From IMG/VR virus record IMGVR_UViG_3300048930_000661, positions 1 through 49,315 of that record: DNA of 49,315 bases; one strand, given 5' to 3'. How positions within the stretch are numbered: position 1 is the stretch's first letter; every line of letters starts with the position of its first letter. Shown here piece after piece: positions 39,701 through 48,331 of the stretch. A program made the translations under genes and the position numbers. The DNA comes from a virus. The notes beneath the pieces were generated by a model that was not told where the DNA came from, searched no databases, and saw only the letters and a list, made by a program, of their open reading frames with translations.

Positions 39701-40520
39701 CCATGCCTGCCAGTACATCGACCACTGGCGTCTCCGCCTGCGTGGTGGGCACCAGGTGAATGTACGGGTCTTCCACTTGTACCGTGGTATCGCCGGCCTC
39801 CGGATTCGCGGTCAGCGGCTTGATGCTGTAATAGCTGGATGCATCGGCCACGTTGGTCTTGCGCACACGGGTCGGCGGCTTCAGCTGGGTATAGCGTTTG
39901 ACTTCTTGGCCGCTGAAGTCGAACAGCAGCGGCGTAGTGATGCCGATGATGATCACATCGCGCTGGAACTCGCTATTGTCGTCCACGAACGTCTGCGTCA
40001 CCCGCGAGAGCATTTCTTCAACGCGGACGTACTGGATGTTGGCCACGTAACCAGCCGCCTCCACGCTCAGGCAGTAGGTTTCGTTGATTTCCGGATTCGG
40101 CGAGTCCTGCATGGTGTAGACCATGATCGACCGCTGACCCGCGAAATGGTCGCCAAATAGGGTGTAGCGCGACTCCACGCCCTTGGTGATGTAATTCTCG
40201 ATGCGGTTGCGCGCATCGGTGCGGGTGTCGGCGTACTGACCGGTGGAGAACATCGACATCGAGACGTTGCCGTCCTCCGGCGGATCGATGATCACACCCA
40301 CCGCGCCATACAGCAGGTCGGTATTGTCGGTGTCCACGTGCACGAACGCCTTGCGCATGCTCACGCGGCCGGCCACGCGATCCTGCGTGCTGATGTCGGG
40401 GAACAGGTTGTTCAACTGTCCGTCGACCACTTCAGCCGCAACCATGCGGCCGCCGCCATCGGGGAAGTCGGTGAGGCGTTGGGACTTGCGCAGTTTGATG
40501 TCGGTGGCAACGATGCCCAT
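36771..40520 (-). CDS. Giant tail-tip protein with poly-proline linker
   Basis: A 1249-residue protein after AGGTG. It is almost wholly beta-strand text with recurring modules of the form PGSVSVTYTVSG, LRPGSFIFRATSLSG and YATG(S/K)L(I/D), spread over residues about 300-900, suggesting repeated Ig- or barrel-like domains. Residues about 720-760 are a proline-rich linker (PPPGDPLPPPPENPPP and similar). Its size and position after the tape measure suggest the central tail tip or tail-fibre network protein. The family is unknown. Confidence 0.65.
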   Translation of the reverse strand: MGIVATDIKLRKSQRLTDFPDGGGRMVAAEVVDGQLNNLFPDISTQDRVAGRVSMRKAFVHVDTDNTDLLYGAVGVIIDPPEDGNVSMSMFSTGQYADTRTDARNRIENYITKGVESRYTLFGDHFAGQRSIMVYTMQDSPNPEINETYCLSVEAAGYVANIQYVRVEEMLSRVTQTFVDDNSEFQRDVIIIGITTPLLFDFSGQEVKRYTQLKPPTRVRKTNVADASSYYSIKPLTANPEAGDTTVQVEDPYIHLVPTTQAETPVVDVLAGMGALAYIEAGEPGSLGLAFTTSYGAGALVTRFVGSPMTKGSVSVTVGGATLTDDGRGTLRAETESLWSGSVDYLAGSITLSHSAGFGSTPATLTATPAGPVLMQGYSQYIDISELNRQLNYVMQLEPFPYAATVTVDYMALGKWIRLTDNGTGQLVGNPGQGGGSVNYATGSLIATLGALPDINSAIIVSYGTGIVTERRDQDITLKPPTMGLQVPTIPNTAVRPGSVSVTYTVSGSPQIATDTASPGVLKIGAVEVGAVDYSAATVQLRPAVMPDIAAPVEVQAAVVETENDTFVPVAFPANIVNLDLASEVIPGSFKATWLAQQMVAADNPQKNPPGSPTPTQVAKTVAVTVVDDGAGNIVCTQVGSKAMSDVLGAITYATGIASWQITQLFANTLPAYWWEWVSDAGGDNWRLRGPAMIAGLVTTTVGTPINATWQVEGAPAGPVIIDYPPPGDPLPPPPENPPPIVLPPQGEPEPPPVNVPPPAPIELDLDLTPGTDDPIVPGSVRFIYRGKTYVDRSGALYHTIDPVSGSGTYAGTIDYATGKLDIVKWEKGAGANTLNVVSLLVKFNEMGQQFIAFRTPGAPLRPGSFIFRATSLSGELLTATADLNGNILGDGVSGEIDWRTGFARIGFSYMVPAAGNEAESWYDPSEVVGGNVRMPMAINPATAYFGTVVYRNIPLNPSLLGLDPVRLPEDGRVVVFKPGQTVLIHHTQETEVASPTPGQLVNLGRPHLTRVEVRDSAGTPILSSWYTVNKTAGTVTFSDPLNLTGYTLPVVIRDRIEDRVLVADAQITGEIAINRGLSHDYPDGGFLSTCLILGEQNGSQDLQARVENIFDQQTWTAVFSDARIGNGTDAQYNDVVYPILVDNSNAITERWAINFTSASNYEVIGEASGIIATGNLATECAPLNPRTGAPYFTIPAAGWGAGWSTGNVLRFNTVGGLAPVWFIRTVLAGEAEAPYDGFRYETIGDANP

Positions 40521-40523
40521 GGG

Positions 40524-40940
40524 TTACACCTGGATGAGTCGAAGGGTGGCGATAAACCAGTCGCCGGCTTCCGCCGGGACCTGGTACTTAATCGGCCGCG
40601 CCTCGATGGCCGGGCCATCGGTGCGGCGAAAGCGAACGGTGAAGCTGCGCGTGGTGTCGCCCGCGGCCAGCAGCACCAGGGTCATCGGCGCCGCGCCGGC
40701 CACTTCCTCCAGCGCCTGCAACGCCTGCAACTGCGCCAGGGTGATCGGTGCGACAAAGCGGTTGCTGCCGTCGTCGAAGCCCTGCAGGGTGATCGGCCGG
40801 CCGGCCTGCAACGCGGATTCCTGCACGATCAGCGCGCCGGTCAAGGTGGGTCGGATCAGCTGGCCCACGCGCCACGCGGTGAACTCGTCGACCCACTGGA
40901 TGTCATCTGGCAGGGCGATGCCGGCAAGGGTCGCGGTCAT
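40524..40940 (-). CDS. Tail protein between tape measure and tip
   Basis: A 138-residue protein overlapping the tape measure stop (ATGA). The text includes PDDIQWVDEFTAWRVGQ and RPITLQGFDDGSNRFVAPIT, typical of small distal-tail-type proteins that attach the tip to the tube. Assignment is by position and general character. Confidence 0.65.
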   Translation of the reverse strand: MTATLAGIALPDDIQWVDEFTAWRVGQLIRPTLTGALIVQESALQAGRPITLQGFDDGSNRFVAPITLAQLQALQALEEVAGAAPMTLVLLAAGDTTRSFTVRFRRTDGPAIEARPIKYQVPAEAGDWFIATLRLIQV

Positions 40941-43900
40941 GCGCTCACGCTCCGGGATTGATTGATGATGCGGACCACGGCGCTGGCGATTTCCTGCAAC
41001 TGCGCATATGTCAGGGTGACCTGCGCGCCGCTGCTGCTTTCCGTGACCACGCGCAACACCACTTCATTGCTGCCAGCACTGGCCGACGCGTCGCTGCTGC
41101 CGGTGGTCGCGGCAGGTGTGCTCTGGCTCGTTGAGGAAGCCGCCGGGGTGCTGCGCGTGGTCAGGCCGTTGCTGCCTTGGGTCAGGCCGCCAGCGGCGGC
41201 AGCCTCCTGCGCGTCAGCTGCCTCGGTGGCGGCCTCGGACAGGGCAGCATACGCATCCAACTGCGCCTGCACGCTACTGCTAGCGCTGGCGGCGCTCTGT
41301 TCGCGCAGTTCTTTGAGCCTCACCTCGGCCTGGAACAGTCGCTGGATTTCTTCCTCGGCCAAATAGTGGTACTGCTGGCGCAGTTCTTGTAACAGGCCGT
41401 AGTTCTCGTCCATTTGCTCGGCTTCGCGTTCAAGCTGAGCGATCCGAGCATCCAAGGCCTTGCCTTGCCTTTCGACCGCCTCAGTAACACGGTTCACGCC
41501 CTCTGCAAAACGCCGGCTGGAAATGCCGATCAAGCCGATCGACAGCTTGTTGCAGGACAAGTAGGCTTCCAGTGCGGCATCACTCAGCTTGCGGGTCGTG
41601 ATGGCAACGCCGCTTGCTGTGTTCCCATAGCCCCCAGTGGCCTTGTCCGCGCCGGCGGCCGCATCGCCGGCCTGCTCCACGCTGCTGGCCGCCGCCGCCG
41701 CCGCGCCCGCCATGTTCCCCAGCGCGCTGCTGGCCTGCCCGGCACCCGCGGCAACCTCCGTGCCCATCCGTTGACCAGTGCCGCCGACTTCCGCCAGCTT
41801 CGCGTCCACCTGGTCCACACGTTCGCTGAACTCCGCGAAGCCGATATCGCCCGCTGACAGCGCATCGATGATTGCAGCCTTCAGCGCCTGCAGCTCCGCC
41901 TTGGTGCTGGCCTGCTTGAAGGCGTTGTCAAACGCCTGTGCGATGGCGCGGCTGCGCTGCTCGACGGTCAGGCCCAGCTTGTCCACTTCCAGAATGGCAC
42001 CGCGGAACGCATCGACCGCGCTGCGCCCAACCTCGGTGAACCCGGTCTTGATGGCGTTGATGTCCACACCAAGGCGCTGCAGATTGACCTGCGCGACCGC
42101 ATCGGCGAACGATCGCGCGCCCGCCTGGCCGGCCGCCATCGCCGCGTCGGCGGCGGCCTTCACCGCCGGCAGGTCCTGCTGCGCCACCTTGCTCAGCGCC
42201 GTGGACAGCTCCGCGCGCACCGCCTCGCCCGCCGCCTTGCCGCGCGCGCCCACCTGCTCCAGGATTTCGGAGGCTTGGCGCACGCCTTCGGCACGGCTCA
42301 TGTCCAGCCCGTCGAAGATCCCCGATACCGCTTCCTTCGCGCCACCGGCCTTGACGGCGAGTTCATCGAACTTGGCCACGGCCGTATTGACGAACGCCTC
42401 AATTCCACTTTGCCTTGTCGCCGCCGCGTTGAGTTCTTCCAGGCGACTCTTGACGCCATCGATAGCCGCGCCGATCTCCTGCATGCGCTCGCGCGCGCCA
42501 GCGAGCTTCATTGCGTCGCCAGTCGCCACTGCCTCGTTGACGACCCCACGGTAGTACAGGCGAGCTTGCTCCAGCGCAAACTGGTAATCCTGCGCCTGCG
42601 CGCGGGTCATCTTGCTGACGGCATCGCCGGACTGGACCGCGATGGCAGCGCTGCTCTGGTAAAGCTGCTGGAGCTGTTGCCCGAGCCGCAGCTGATCCTG
42701 TTGCTGCGACCGCTGCGCCGCCTGAGACTGCCACAACTTCAAATTGGCTTCGGCCACACCTTCATAGGCCTTGGTGAGTGCCACCACGCCTGTGATAACC
42801 GCCGCAGGAATGCCGAGCACGCGCACTAGTTGAACGGCGGCAAGCGCGGTTGCGGCCACGCGCGCGGAAAGCGCCGCGAACAGCCCGCTCAACCCGCCCA
42901 CCGCCGCTCCGGCGCTTGACGTGGCCGCGAGCGCGGCGTTCTGCGCCACCAGTGCGGTGGTGCTGGCGATGATGGATTGGGTGATCTTGCCAAAGCCGGC
43001 TGCAATCTCGATCGCCCGGAACAACGCCCACGCCTTGATGACGTTGAGCACAGACTCCGCATGCCTCGCCAGGAACAGGGTCAGGCCCCCGACCGCTGCG
43101 CCAATCGGTGCGAGCTGCGTCCCAAGGTTCCGCAGCGCTTCCAGCATGCCAATGACGCCATCGGCGACGCGCTTCGCCAATGCATCCAGGCTACTGGTAC
43201 TGCCCAGCAGGCTCTGGATTCGTTGCTTCAGGTAGTCGGTCACGCCGTTGTCGGCCACGGCCTGCAGGAACGCTTCCCAGCGCGCCCGGGCCTGCGACAA
43301 CAGACCGCTCAGGCTGGACAGGCCGCGCTCGGCCGCGCCGCTGTTCGCCCGCCCCAACTCTTCGTACAGGCCTTTGATGACCTCGCGGCCCAGCTTGCCT
43401 TGCTCGCTGAGCTTCTGCAGTTCCTGCACATTCTTGCCGGTGGACTTCTGGAGCAGGTCCCACACCGGCACGCCGCGCTCGACCAGCTGCAGGATTTCTT
43501 CGCCCTGCAACTTCTGCTTGGCCCAGGCCTGACCCAGCGCCAGCACCTTGCCGGACAAGTCCTGCTGCGAGCCGCCCACCGATGCGTTCTGGTCAATCAG
43601 CGCCTGCAGGCTGCCATTCAGCGGGTCCAGTCCGAAGGCTTTCAGCTTCTTGGCATCGGCCACCAGATCGGCGAACGCCAAGCCCGACTGCCGGGCCATA
43701 TCCCGCAGACCTTCATACGCGCGATTACCCGCTTCGGTGCTGCCGTACAGGTTGACCAGGGCGCGGCGCGCATCCTCGGCCGCAGCGCCCACGCCCGCCA
43801 GATTCTTGATGCCCTGGATCGCGGTGCTGAAACTGAGGTAGGCCAACACCGGGCCAATCAGCCCGCGCAAGCCATCGAACATGCCGCGCAGGCGTCCGCC

Positions 43901-44566
43901 TTCGTTGGCCAACTCGCGGCTGCCAGCCGCCGCCCCCTTGGTGCCGGCCTCGACCTTCTTCAGCGCTTCGGCGCTGGCGGTGCCGGACTGGACGAATTTG
44001 CGGAACGCCTCATCGGCGTCTGCCGTCGCCTGCTTCTGCTTGCGCGTGGCGGCGACTTCCGCATCGATCACGCCCACCTGTTTTTGCAGCGCGGTGGTCA
44101 CGCCTTCCACGTTTGTGCGCAACGTGCGCTCGGCGGTGGCCAGTTTGGTGGCGTCTACCCCGGCTTCGCGCAACTCGCGGCCCACGGCTTCCTGCGCCGT
44201 AGCCTGCTTCTTCTGGACAGCCTCCAGACGCGTCACTTCCTCGCGCAGGGCTCGGTACTCGGCCTGCATCTTCTTCGAGGGTTTCTCGGTTTCCGCCAGC
44301 TCCAGGCCGAACTGGATCGCCTCGCGACTGGCATGGTCCAGCGCCTGCGTGGTCTTTTCCAGCTCTTCTGACAGCGCCTGGAAGCTCGTTGCCTTTGCCG
44401 CAGTGGCGTTCAGCTCGACCAGCGAATCCAACAGGCGGTCGGTGTCTGCCACGGTATCTGCGGACACGTCGCCCACCGCGCCCAAGGCCTTGCGCAGCGC
44501 ATCGATGCCCTCCCGGCCCTCGGTCTCGATGACCAGCCGAATGGCTTCCTTCAGCGCGTCAGCCAT
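40937..44566 (-). CDS. Tape measure protein
   Basis: From ATG 44566 (GAGGGG upstream) it is 1209 residues, Ala/Gln-rich and helical, with long coiled-coil stretches and hydrophobic segments near residues 500-640. Residues about 230-420 contain the tape-measure domain text (MFDGLRGLIGPVLAYLSFS, VERGVPVWDLLQKSTGKN, REVIKGLYEEL). It sets tail length: about 1200 residues suggests a tail of roughly 180 nm by the usual 1.5 angstrom per residue. It is injected or displaced when DNA leaves. Confidence 0.9.
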   Translation of the reverse strand: MADALKEAIRLVIETEGREGIDALRKALGAVGDVSADTVADTDRLLDSLVELNATAAKATSFQALSEELEKTTQALDHASREAIQFGLELAETEKPSKKMQAEYRALREEVTRLEAVQKKQATAQEAVGRELREAGVDATKLATAERTLRTNVEGVTTALQKQVGVIDAEVAATRKQKQATADADEAFRKFVQSGTASAEALKKVEAGTKGAAAGSRELANEGGRLRGMFDGLRGLIGPVLAYLSFSTAIQGIKNLAGVGAAAEDARRALVNLYGSTEAGNRAYEGLRDMARQSGLAFADLVADAKKLKAFGLDPLNGSLQALIDQNASVGGSQQDLSGKVLALGQAWAKQKLQGEEILQLVERGVPVWDLLQKSTGKNVQELQKLSEQGKLGREVIKGLYEELGRANSGAAERGLSSLSGLLSQARARWEAFLQAVADNGVTDYLKQRIQSLLGSTSSLDALAKRVADGVIGMLEALRNLGTQLAPIGAAVGGLTLFLARHAESVLNVIKAWALFRAIEIAAGFGKITQSIIASTTALVAQNAALAATSSAGAAVGGLSGLFAALSARVAATALAAVQLVRVLGIPAAVITGVVALTKAYEGVAEANLKLWQSQAAQRSQQQDQLRLGQQLQQLYQSSAAIAVQSGDAVSKMTRAQAQDYQFALEQARLYYRGVVNEAVATGDAMKLAGARERMQEIGAAIDGVKSRLEELNAAATRQSGIEAFVNTAVAKFDELAVKAGGAKEAVSGIFDGLDMSRAEGVRQASEILEQVGARGKAAGEAVRAELSTALSKVAQQDLPAVKAAADAAMAAGQAGARSFADAVAQVNLQRLGVDINAIKTGFTEVGRSAVDAFRGAILEVDKLGLTVEQRSRAIAQAFDNAFKQASTKAELQALKAAIIDALSAGDIGFAEFSERVDQVDAKLAEVGGTGQRMGTEVAAGAGQASSALGNMAGAAAAAASSVEQAGDAAAGADKATGGYGNTASGVAITTRKLSDAALEAYLSCNKLSIGLIGISSRRFAEGVNRVTEAVERQGKALDARIAQLEREAEQMDENYGLLQELRQQYHYLAEEEIQRLFQAEVRLKELREQSAASASSSVQAQLDAYAALSEAATEAADAQEAAAAGGLTQGSNGLTTRSTPAASSTSQSTPAATTGSSDASASAGSNEVVLRVVTESSSGAQVTLTYAQLQEIASAVVRIINQSRSVSA

Positions 44567-45191
44567 TGCCGCCCCTCGCAAGCTTCCATTGCCGGCGCAG
44601 TTCGCCGAGGTAGAACGCGCGCAGTTCAGTGACGATGCCGCTCTTCACATCTCGCGATGCGTGGTGGTCAAGCCCTGAAATCATTTCGAACGGACTGGGG
44701 CCGCGCAGGATGCGCAGCGGACCCCGACCGGCGCGTTTGCCGCCCACGAATTGGCGTACACGGATCGAGCGCAGGCCGCGCACGGTAGCGATGAAGCTGC
44801 TGCCGTAGGTTTTCGACGCGTCCGAGGTGATCGCCGCGGTCGCGCCCGGTGTCTTGCGGCCGCCCCAGCGCCCACCGAACGCAATCAGCGGCATGCGCCG
44901 CGTGCTGGCCCAGATGCTGATGAAGCCGCTGCGGTCGCCACCGCGACCGCTCACGCCGTCCTCGATGCGGAATTTGCCGGACAGGTCGCCTGCCTTGACG
45001 TTGTAGAGCGAGCGCACCACGCGCTTGGCCGCCGGCTCGGCTCGGCGTTTCAGGCTGCTCACGGCGCGCACGGTGGCGGTCTCGTACGCGGACAGCGTGC
45101 GGTCCAGTGGATCGACCAGCCCATGCAGGGATTTGGCGCGCTGGCCGTCCACGTAGAACTTCAGCCCGGAGTTGCGGCGGCTGTAGGCCAT
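44559..45191 (-). CDS. Minor tail protein Z-like
   Basis: A 210-residue basic protein from ATG 45191 (GGAG nine bases upstream). Text such as AVSSLKRRAEPAAKRVVRSLY, GKFRIEDG and SIWASTRRMPLIAFGGRWGG follows the gpZ pattern of phage lambda, a protein for tail completion and DNA positioning. In lambda Z precedes U and V; here it follows the tube gene and takes the place where G/GT chaperones are expected. Confidence 0.75.
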   Translation of the reverse strand: MAYSRRNSGLKFYVDGQRAKSLHGLVDPLDRTLSAYETATVRAVSSLKRRAEPAAKRVVRSLYNVKAGDLSGKFRIEDGVSGRGGDRSGFISIWASTRRMPLIAFGGRWGGRKTPGATAAITSDASKTYGSSFIATVRGLRSIRVRQFVGGKRAGRGPLRILRGPSPFEMISGLDHHASRDVKSGIVTELRAFYLGELRRQWKLARGGNG

Positions 45192-45215
45192 CACTTTTCA
45201 CTCCGCGCAGCGAAA

Positions 45216-45239
45216 GCCGGCTGCGTTACCGCAGCCGGC
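45216..45239 (-). terminator. Hairpin terminator after the tail tube gene
   Basis: Arms 45216-45225 and 45230-45239 (gccggctgcg / cgcagccggc) form a perfect ten-pair stem with a four-base loop, followed on the minus strand by TTTCGC. It lies between tube and gpZ genes and could raise tube message relative to downstream genes. Confidence 0.6.
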
Positions 45240-45273
45240 CAGGTTGCCGCGTTGTCGGCGCGGCGGGTCATGC

Positions 45274-46068
45274 TCAGGCGGCCTTGTACAGCGTGAACGT
45301 GTACGGCGCGCTCTCGCCCGCCGCGATCACGGCATCGCCGGTCATTTCCGCCTGAATCGGCTCGGCACTCAGCCAGTCCACATCGCCATTGACGCTCAGG
45401 TTCACCTGCGGGATGCGCAGCTCGCCGTTTTCGTGGCTCACGCGGTCTTCCATGTCACCGGTGATGTAGAACTTCTTGGTCGGCGTGGCACCGCCCACGA
45501 TGTGCGTGCTGACGTGCGCGCCGTAGCTGTAGCTGATGGTGATGTCGGTATCGCCGGCATCCACCGCCGCGCCCTTGAACTTGATCTGGCCACGACGCAG
45601 GTCGATCACGTAATCGGTGCCAGCCACCAGTGCGACGTTGTTTTTTTCCACCACCGGAACCGGGGTGGCCAGCAACATGCGGTGCGGCAGCTGGATGGGC
45701 AGGTCGACGGTGGGCACCGCCAGCGTGGCATCGGCCACACTGCCGGCGACAACGGTCGCGGTACTTCCCTCGCCGAACAGGATGCGCGCCAGGATCAGCG
45801 GCGGCAGTTCCAACAGCGTGGCGCTGACCTGGGTGGTGCCCGGCAGGGTTTCGCTGTGGATGGGCTGGTTGTAGCGGGCATCGCGGCGCTTGCTGATGAC
45901 CTTCTGCTCGTCGCCGGCTTCGTAGCCGAAGTTCAGCGTGTTGCATTCAATCGGCTGGTTGCCGGTGGCATCGGTGGCGTCGGGGATGACCGGGATCGGA
46001 TCGCCGTTGGAATCCAGTTCCCAGAAGCGGATATCGCCGGCGAATTGACGTACTGCGGGTGCAGGCAT
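45274..46068 (-). CDS. Major tail tube protein
   Basis: A 264-residue protein rich in beta text (MPAPAVRQFAGDIRFWELDS...) with the hexameric tube-type core: FGYEAGDEQKVISKRRD, SATLLELPPLILARILFGE, KFYITGDMEDR, VNLSVNGDVDWLSAEPI. Tube proteins stack as hexamers around the tape measure. It is larger than lambda gpV without its Ig domain. A terminator hairpin follows. Confidence 0.82.
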   Translation of the reverse strand: MPAPAVRQFAGDIRFWELDSNGDPIPVIPDATDATGNQPIECNTLNFGYEAGDEQKVISKRRDARYNQPIHSETLPGTTQVSATLLELPPLILARILFGEGSTATVVAGSVADATLAVPTVDLPIQLPHRMLLATPVPVVEKNNVALVAGTDYVIDLRRGQIKFKGAAVDAGDTDITISYSYGAHVSTHIVGGATPTKKFYITGDMEDRVSHENGELRIPQVNLSVNGDVDWLSAEPIQAEMTGDAVIAAGESAPYTFTLYKAA

Positions 46069-46090
46069 GGTGGTTTCTCCAGTCGCGGGG

Positions 46091-46555
46091 TTAGGTGGAT
46101 TCCGCCAGGCCGGCCCGCGCCGTCACCTGAGCGATTACGGAAGTGGCGCCGTCGGCGGGTGTGCCGATGCGGCGGCTGGTGATGGTCAGGGAGCGCAGGC
46201 CGGCAGCCTCATTGCGGATGCCGCTGCGCAGGCAGCGCGCCAGATCGAACATCGCCTTGTGCGCCAGCAGTTCGGCATCTTCGATATCCGCGAACGGCAC
46301 CGCGAATTCGATAGTGATGTCCATGCTGGAAATACTGGTACGGTTGCCGCTGGACTCCGGAACATCGGTGATGTCACCGCCGACGACCACGGTGAACGGC
46401 TGTTTCGGTTCGTCCTCGATTTCGGACGGATCAGTGGTGACGATGCCCGCGCCGAGGTCGGTGTAATAACCGGCGGACTGGGCAATCGTCCTGATGCGGT
46501 CGCGGATCGCCAGCAGCGCACTCCACGACGGCGGGAAGATGGGCAGGTCAGCCAC
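46091..46555 (-). CDS. Tail terminator-like protein (gpU-like)
   Basis: From GTG 46555 it is 154 residues; ATG 46576 is also possible. The fold text (LAIRDRIRTIAQSAGYYTDLG, DITIEFAVPFADIEDAELL) suits the small alpha/beta tail terminators that cap the tube. It lies between the head-tail protein and the tube gene. Identification is by place and size. Confidence 0.65.
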   Translation of the reverse strand: MADLPIFPPSWSALLAIRDRIRTIAQSAGYYTDLGAGIVTTDPSEIEDEPKQPFTVVVGGDITDVPESSGNRTSISSMDITIEFAVPFADIEDAELLAHKAMFDLARCLRSGIRNEAAGLRSLTITSRRIGTPADGATSVIAQVTARAGLAEST

Positions 46556-46865
46556 GGCGCACCACCCAGCTGGCAATGCCGTTGCGCTCGTAGAGCTTGT
46601 CGGTGAGCACGTAATCCGCGCCCTCGACCCGAAGCGCGCCCTTGACCTTCGGGTCCACGTCAGCCGTCAGGAAATCCGCCTCGGTGCGGTAACCGGTGAT
46701 CTGGCCGAACTCGCCCAGCACCTCACTGTCGTAACGCATGAACACCCGTGCAGGCACGAAGCTGTCGGCGCCTGGCGCGCGATACTCGGCGGTGTCCGCG
46801 CCCACGCCGTCCAGCCCTGCGTGGATGTCCGCAAGCAGTTCATCCTGGAACGCGCGCAGGCCCAT
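46548..46865 (-). CDS. Head-tail joining protein (lambda gpFII-like position)
   Basis: From ATG 46865, preceded by GGAGG, this is a 105-residue protein (MGLRAFQDELLADIHAGL...) with a beta-barrel-like C-terminal half (FLTADVDPKVKGALRVEGAD). It fits head-tail connector proteins such as FII/gp17-type. The frame is open further upstream, but the ribosome binding site fixes this start. Confidence 0.65.
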   Translation of the reverse strand: MGLRAFQDELLADIHAGLDGVGADTAEYRAPGADSFVPARVFMRYDSEVLGEFGQITGYRTEADFLTADVDPKVKGALRVEGADYVLTDKLYERNGIASWVVRRG

Positions 46866-46932
46866 CACGCCTCCTCCCGGCCGGAAGGCACATACGAAGT
46901 AGCGGACACGGTTGAGGGGATGCGCATCTTCA

Positions 46933-48330
46933 TCACGTGTAGGCAATCGCCACCTTGTGTTCGCCTGCCGCCACCGCGCCGGTGTCGCTGTCCGCAGCGC
47001 CGCTGGTCAGCGCCCAGGCGATGCCGGTGCCGAAGCGCAGGCCGTTGCTGGACAGGTTCAGGCTGGTCACCTGCCCAGGCGGGAGCGGGATGACCACGAC
47101 CGGGATATCGGTACCCACGGTGGGCGCGCTGGCCTTGTTGTAGAGCTTCAGGTAGCGCACCGCGGCGTTGATGTTGCTGGCCACCACGTTCCAGACCGTG
47201 CCGGCGCTGGCCTTGGTGCTGGTGGCGTTGGTGGTGGCGGCGGAGTTGGTGAAGGCCTGGGCGGGTGTGACCGGGGTGGCGGTTGCGCTGACTGTGCCTG
47301 ACACCGGTTGTGTGCCCAAGGCGGCCCCACCCATCACCTGCACCGGCAGCGCGTGCGCGCCGCCAGGGTCGGCGCCGGCCATGCGCACCTTGTTGCGCCC
47401 TTGGTCTTCAACCGCCAAAAATCCGACCCTCCACGTGGTGGTGCTGGCGGGCGCCGTACTGCCGTTCTGGGCGATGATGAACAGATACAGGTCGACGCCC
47501 GGGTCCGGCATGTTCTCGATGCGGCTGGCACGCTGTGTCCACTGGTAACCGGTGCTGCTCGCCACCAACGCATCCGCAAGCCCAGCGGTGTGCACGTCGT
47601 AGTTGAGTTGCGCCACGTGACCCGGGCTGGCGGTGGTGTTGATCGTCGCGGTGGTGTTGCCGCTGTTCCAGCCACGGCGCTGGGCATCGAAGCTGGCATT
47701 GGTGGCGGTGGTGCCGCTGTATTCCAGCGCGATGTAGTTCCAGCCATGCAGGCTCAACGTGCCGCTGCCCGATGCAGGCCACGCGGCCACCGTGAACGTG
47801 ACGGTCAGGCCGGAGACGCTGGCAATGGCGAAGCGGCCTGGAATGCCTGCAGCACCCGCGATACGGGACAGCCGCACCGACTGCCCCACATTGGCCGCGG
47901 TGAATGGGTTACTGGTCGGGAAGGTAACGGTGACGCTGGTGGCCGAATTGATGGTGAAGGCCAGGCCATCGCCCACCAGGTCCGCTAATTCGTAGCGGAA
48001 GGTGTTGTTGGCGATGCGCTGCGACAGGATGGTCTTGATCCGCGCCAGCAGCGCGCCGTTGAACGTGGTCAGCGAGCGGATCACCGTTTCCGCATTGGTG
48101 GTGGTGCCGGTGGTGATCACCAGATTGCCGCCGCTCTGGTTGACGGCCATGCCGCTGCCAGTCTGCAGCACCGAGAATTGCTCCGCCGCACCGCCCTGCA
48201 ATCCCACCCCAACCTCCGCGAACCCAACGCGCAGGTAGGGTGCGCTGCGGATATCGCGCAGCACGGATTCGACCGCCTGCACGTCCACGGTCTTGGCGAT
48301 GGTGCTGGGGACGATTTCTTGCGCGGGCAT
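46933..48330 (-). CDS. Virion structural protein between fibre and head-tail genes
   Basis: A 465-residue protein, Thr/Ala/Ser-rich with strong beta content. The N terminus (IVPSTIAKTVDVQAVESVLR) and middle (VQLSRIAGAAGIPGRFAIAS-like text) and C terminus (SNINAAVRYLKLYNKASAPT) look like a trimeric receptor or fibre-associated protein. It starts one base after the fibre stop. The C-terminal 150 residues, with VPTVGTDIPVVVIPLPPG-like text, are common in phage particles, but I cannot name the family. Confidence 0.65.
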   Translation of the reverse strand: MPAQEIVPSTIAKTVDVQAVESVLRDIRSAPYLRVGFAEVGVGLQGGAAEQFSVLQTGSGMAVNQSGGNLVITTGTTTNAETVIRSLTTFNGALLARIKTILSQRIANNTFRYELADLVGDGLAFTINSATSVTVTFPTSNPFTAANVGQSVRLSRIAGAAGIPGRFAIASVSGLTVTFTVAAWPASGSGTLSLHGWNYIALEYSGTTATNASFDAQRRGWNSGNTTATINTTASPGHVAQLNYDVHTAGLADALVASSTGYQWTQRASRIENMPDPGVDLYLFIIAQNGSTAPASTTTWRVGFLAVEDQGRNKVRMAGADPGGAHALPVQVMGGAALGTQPVSGTVSATATPVTPAQAFTNSAATTNATSTKASAGTVWNVVASNINAAVRYLKLYNKASAPTVGTDIPVVVIPLPPGQVTSLNLSSNGLRFGTGIAWALTSGAADSDTGAVAAGEHKVAIAYT

Positions 48331-48331
48331 C

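Noticed and set aside
37281-40160. Plus-strand open frame of 959 codons opposite the giant tail-tip gene
   Set aside because: Composition typical of a GC-rich shadow frame; the minus-strand frame is longer, starts with a ribosome binding site and fits the operon.
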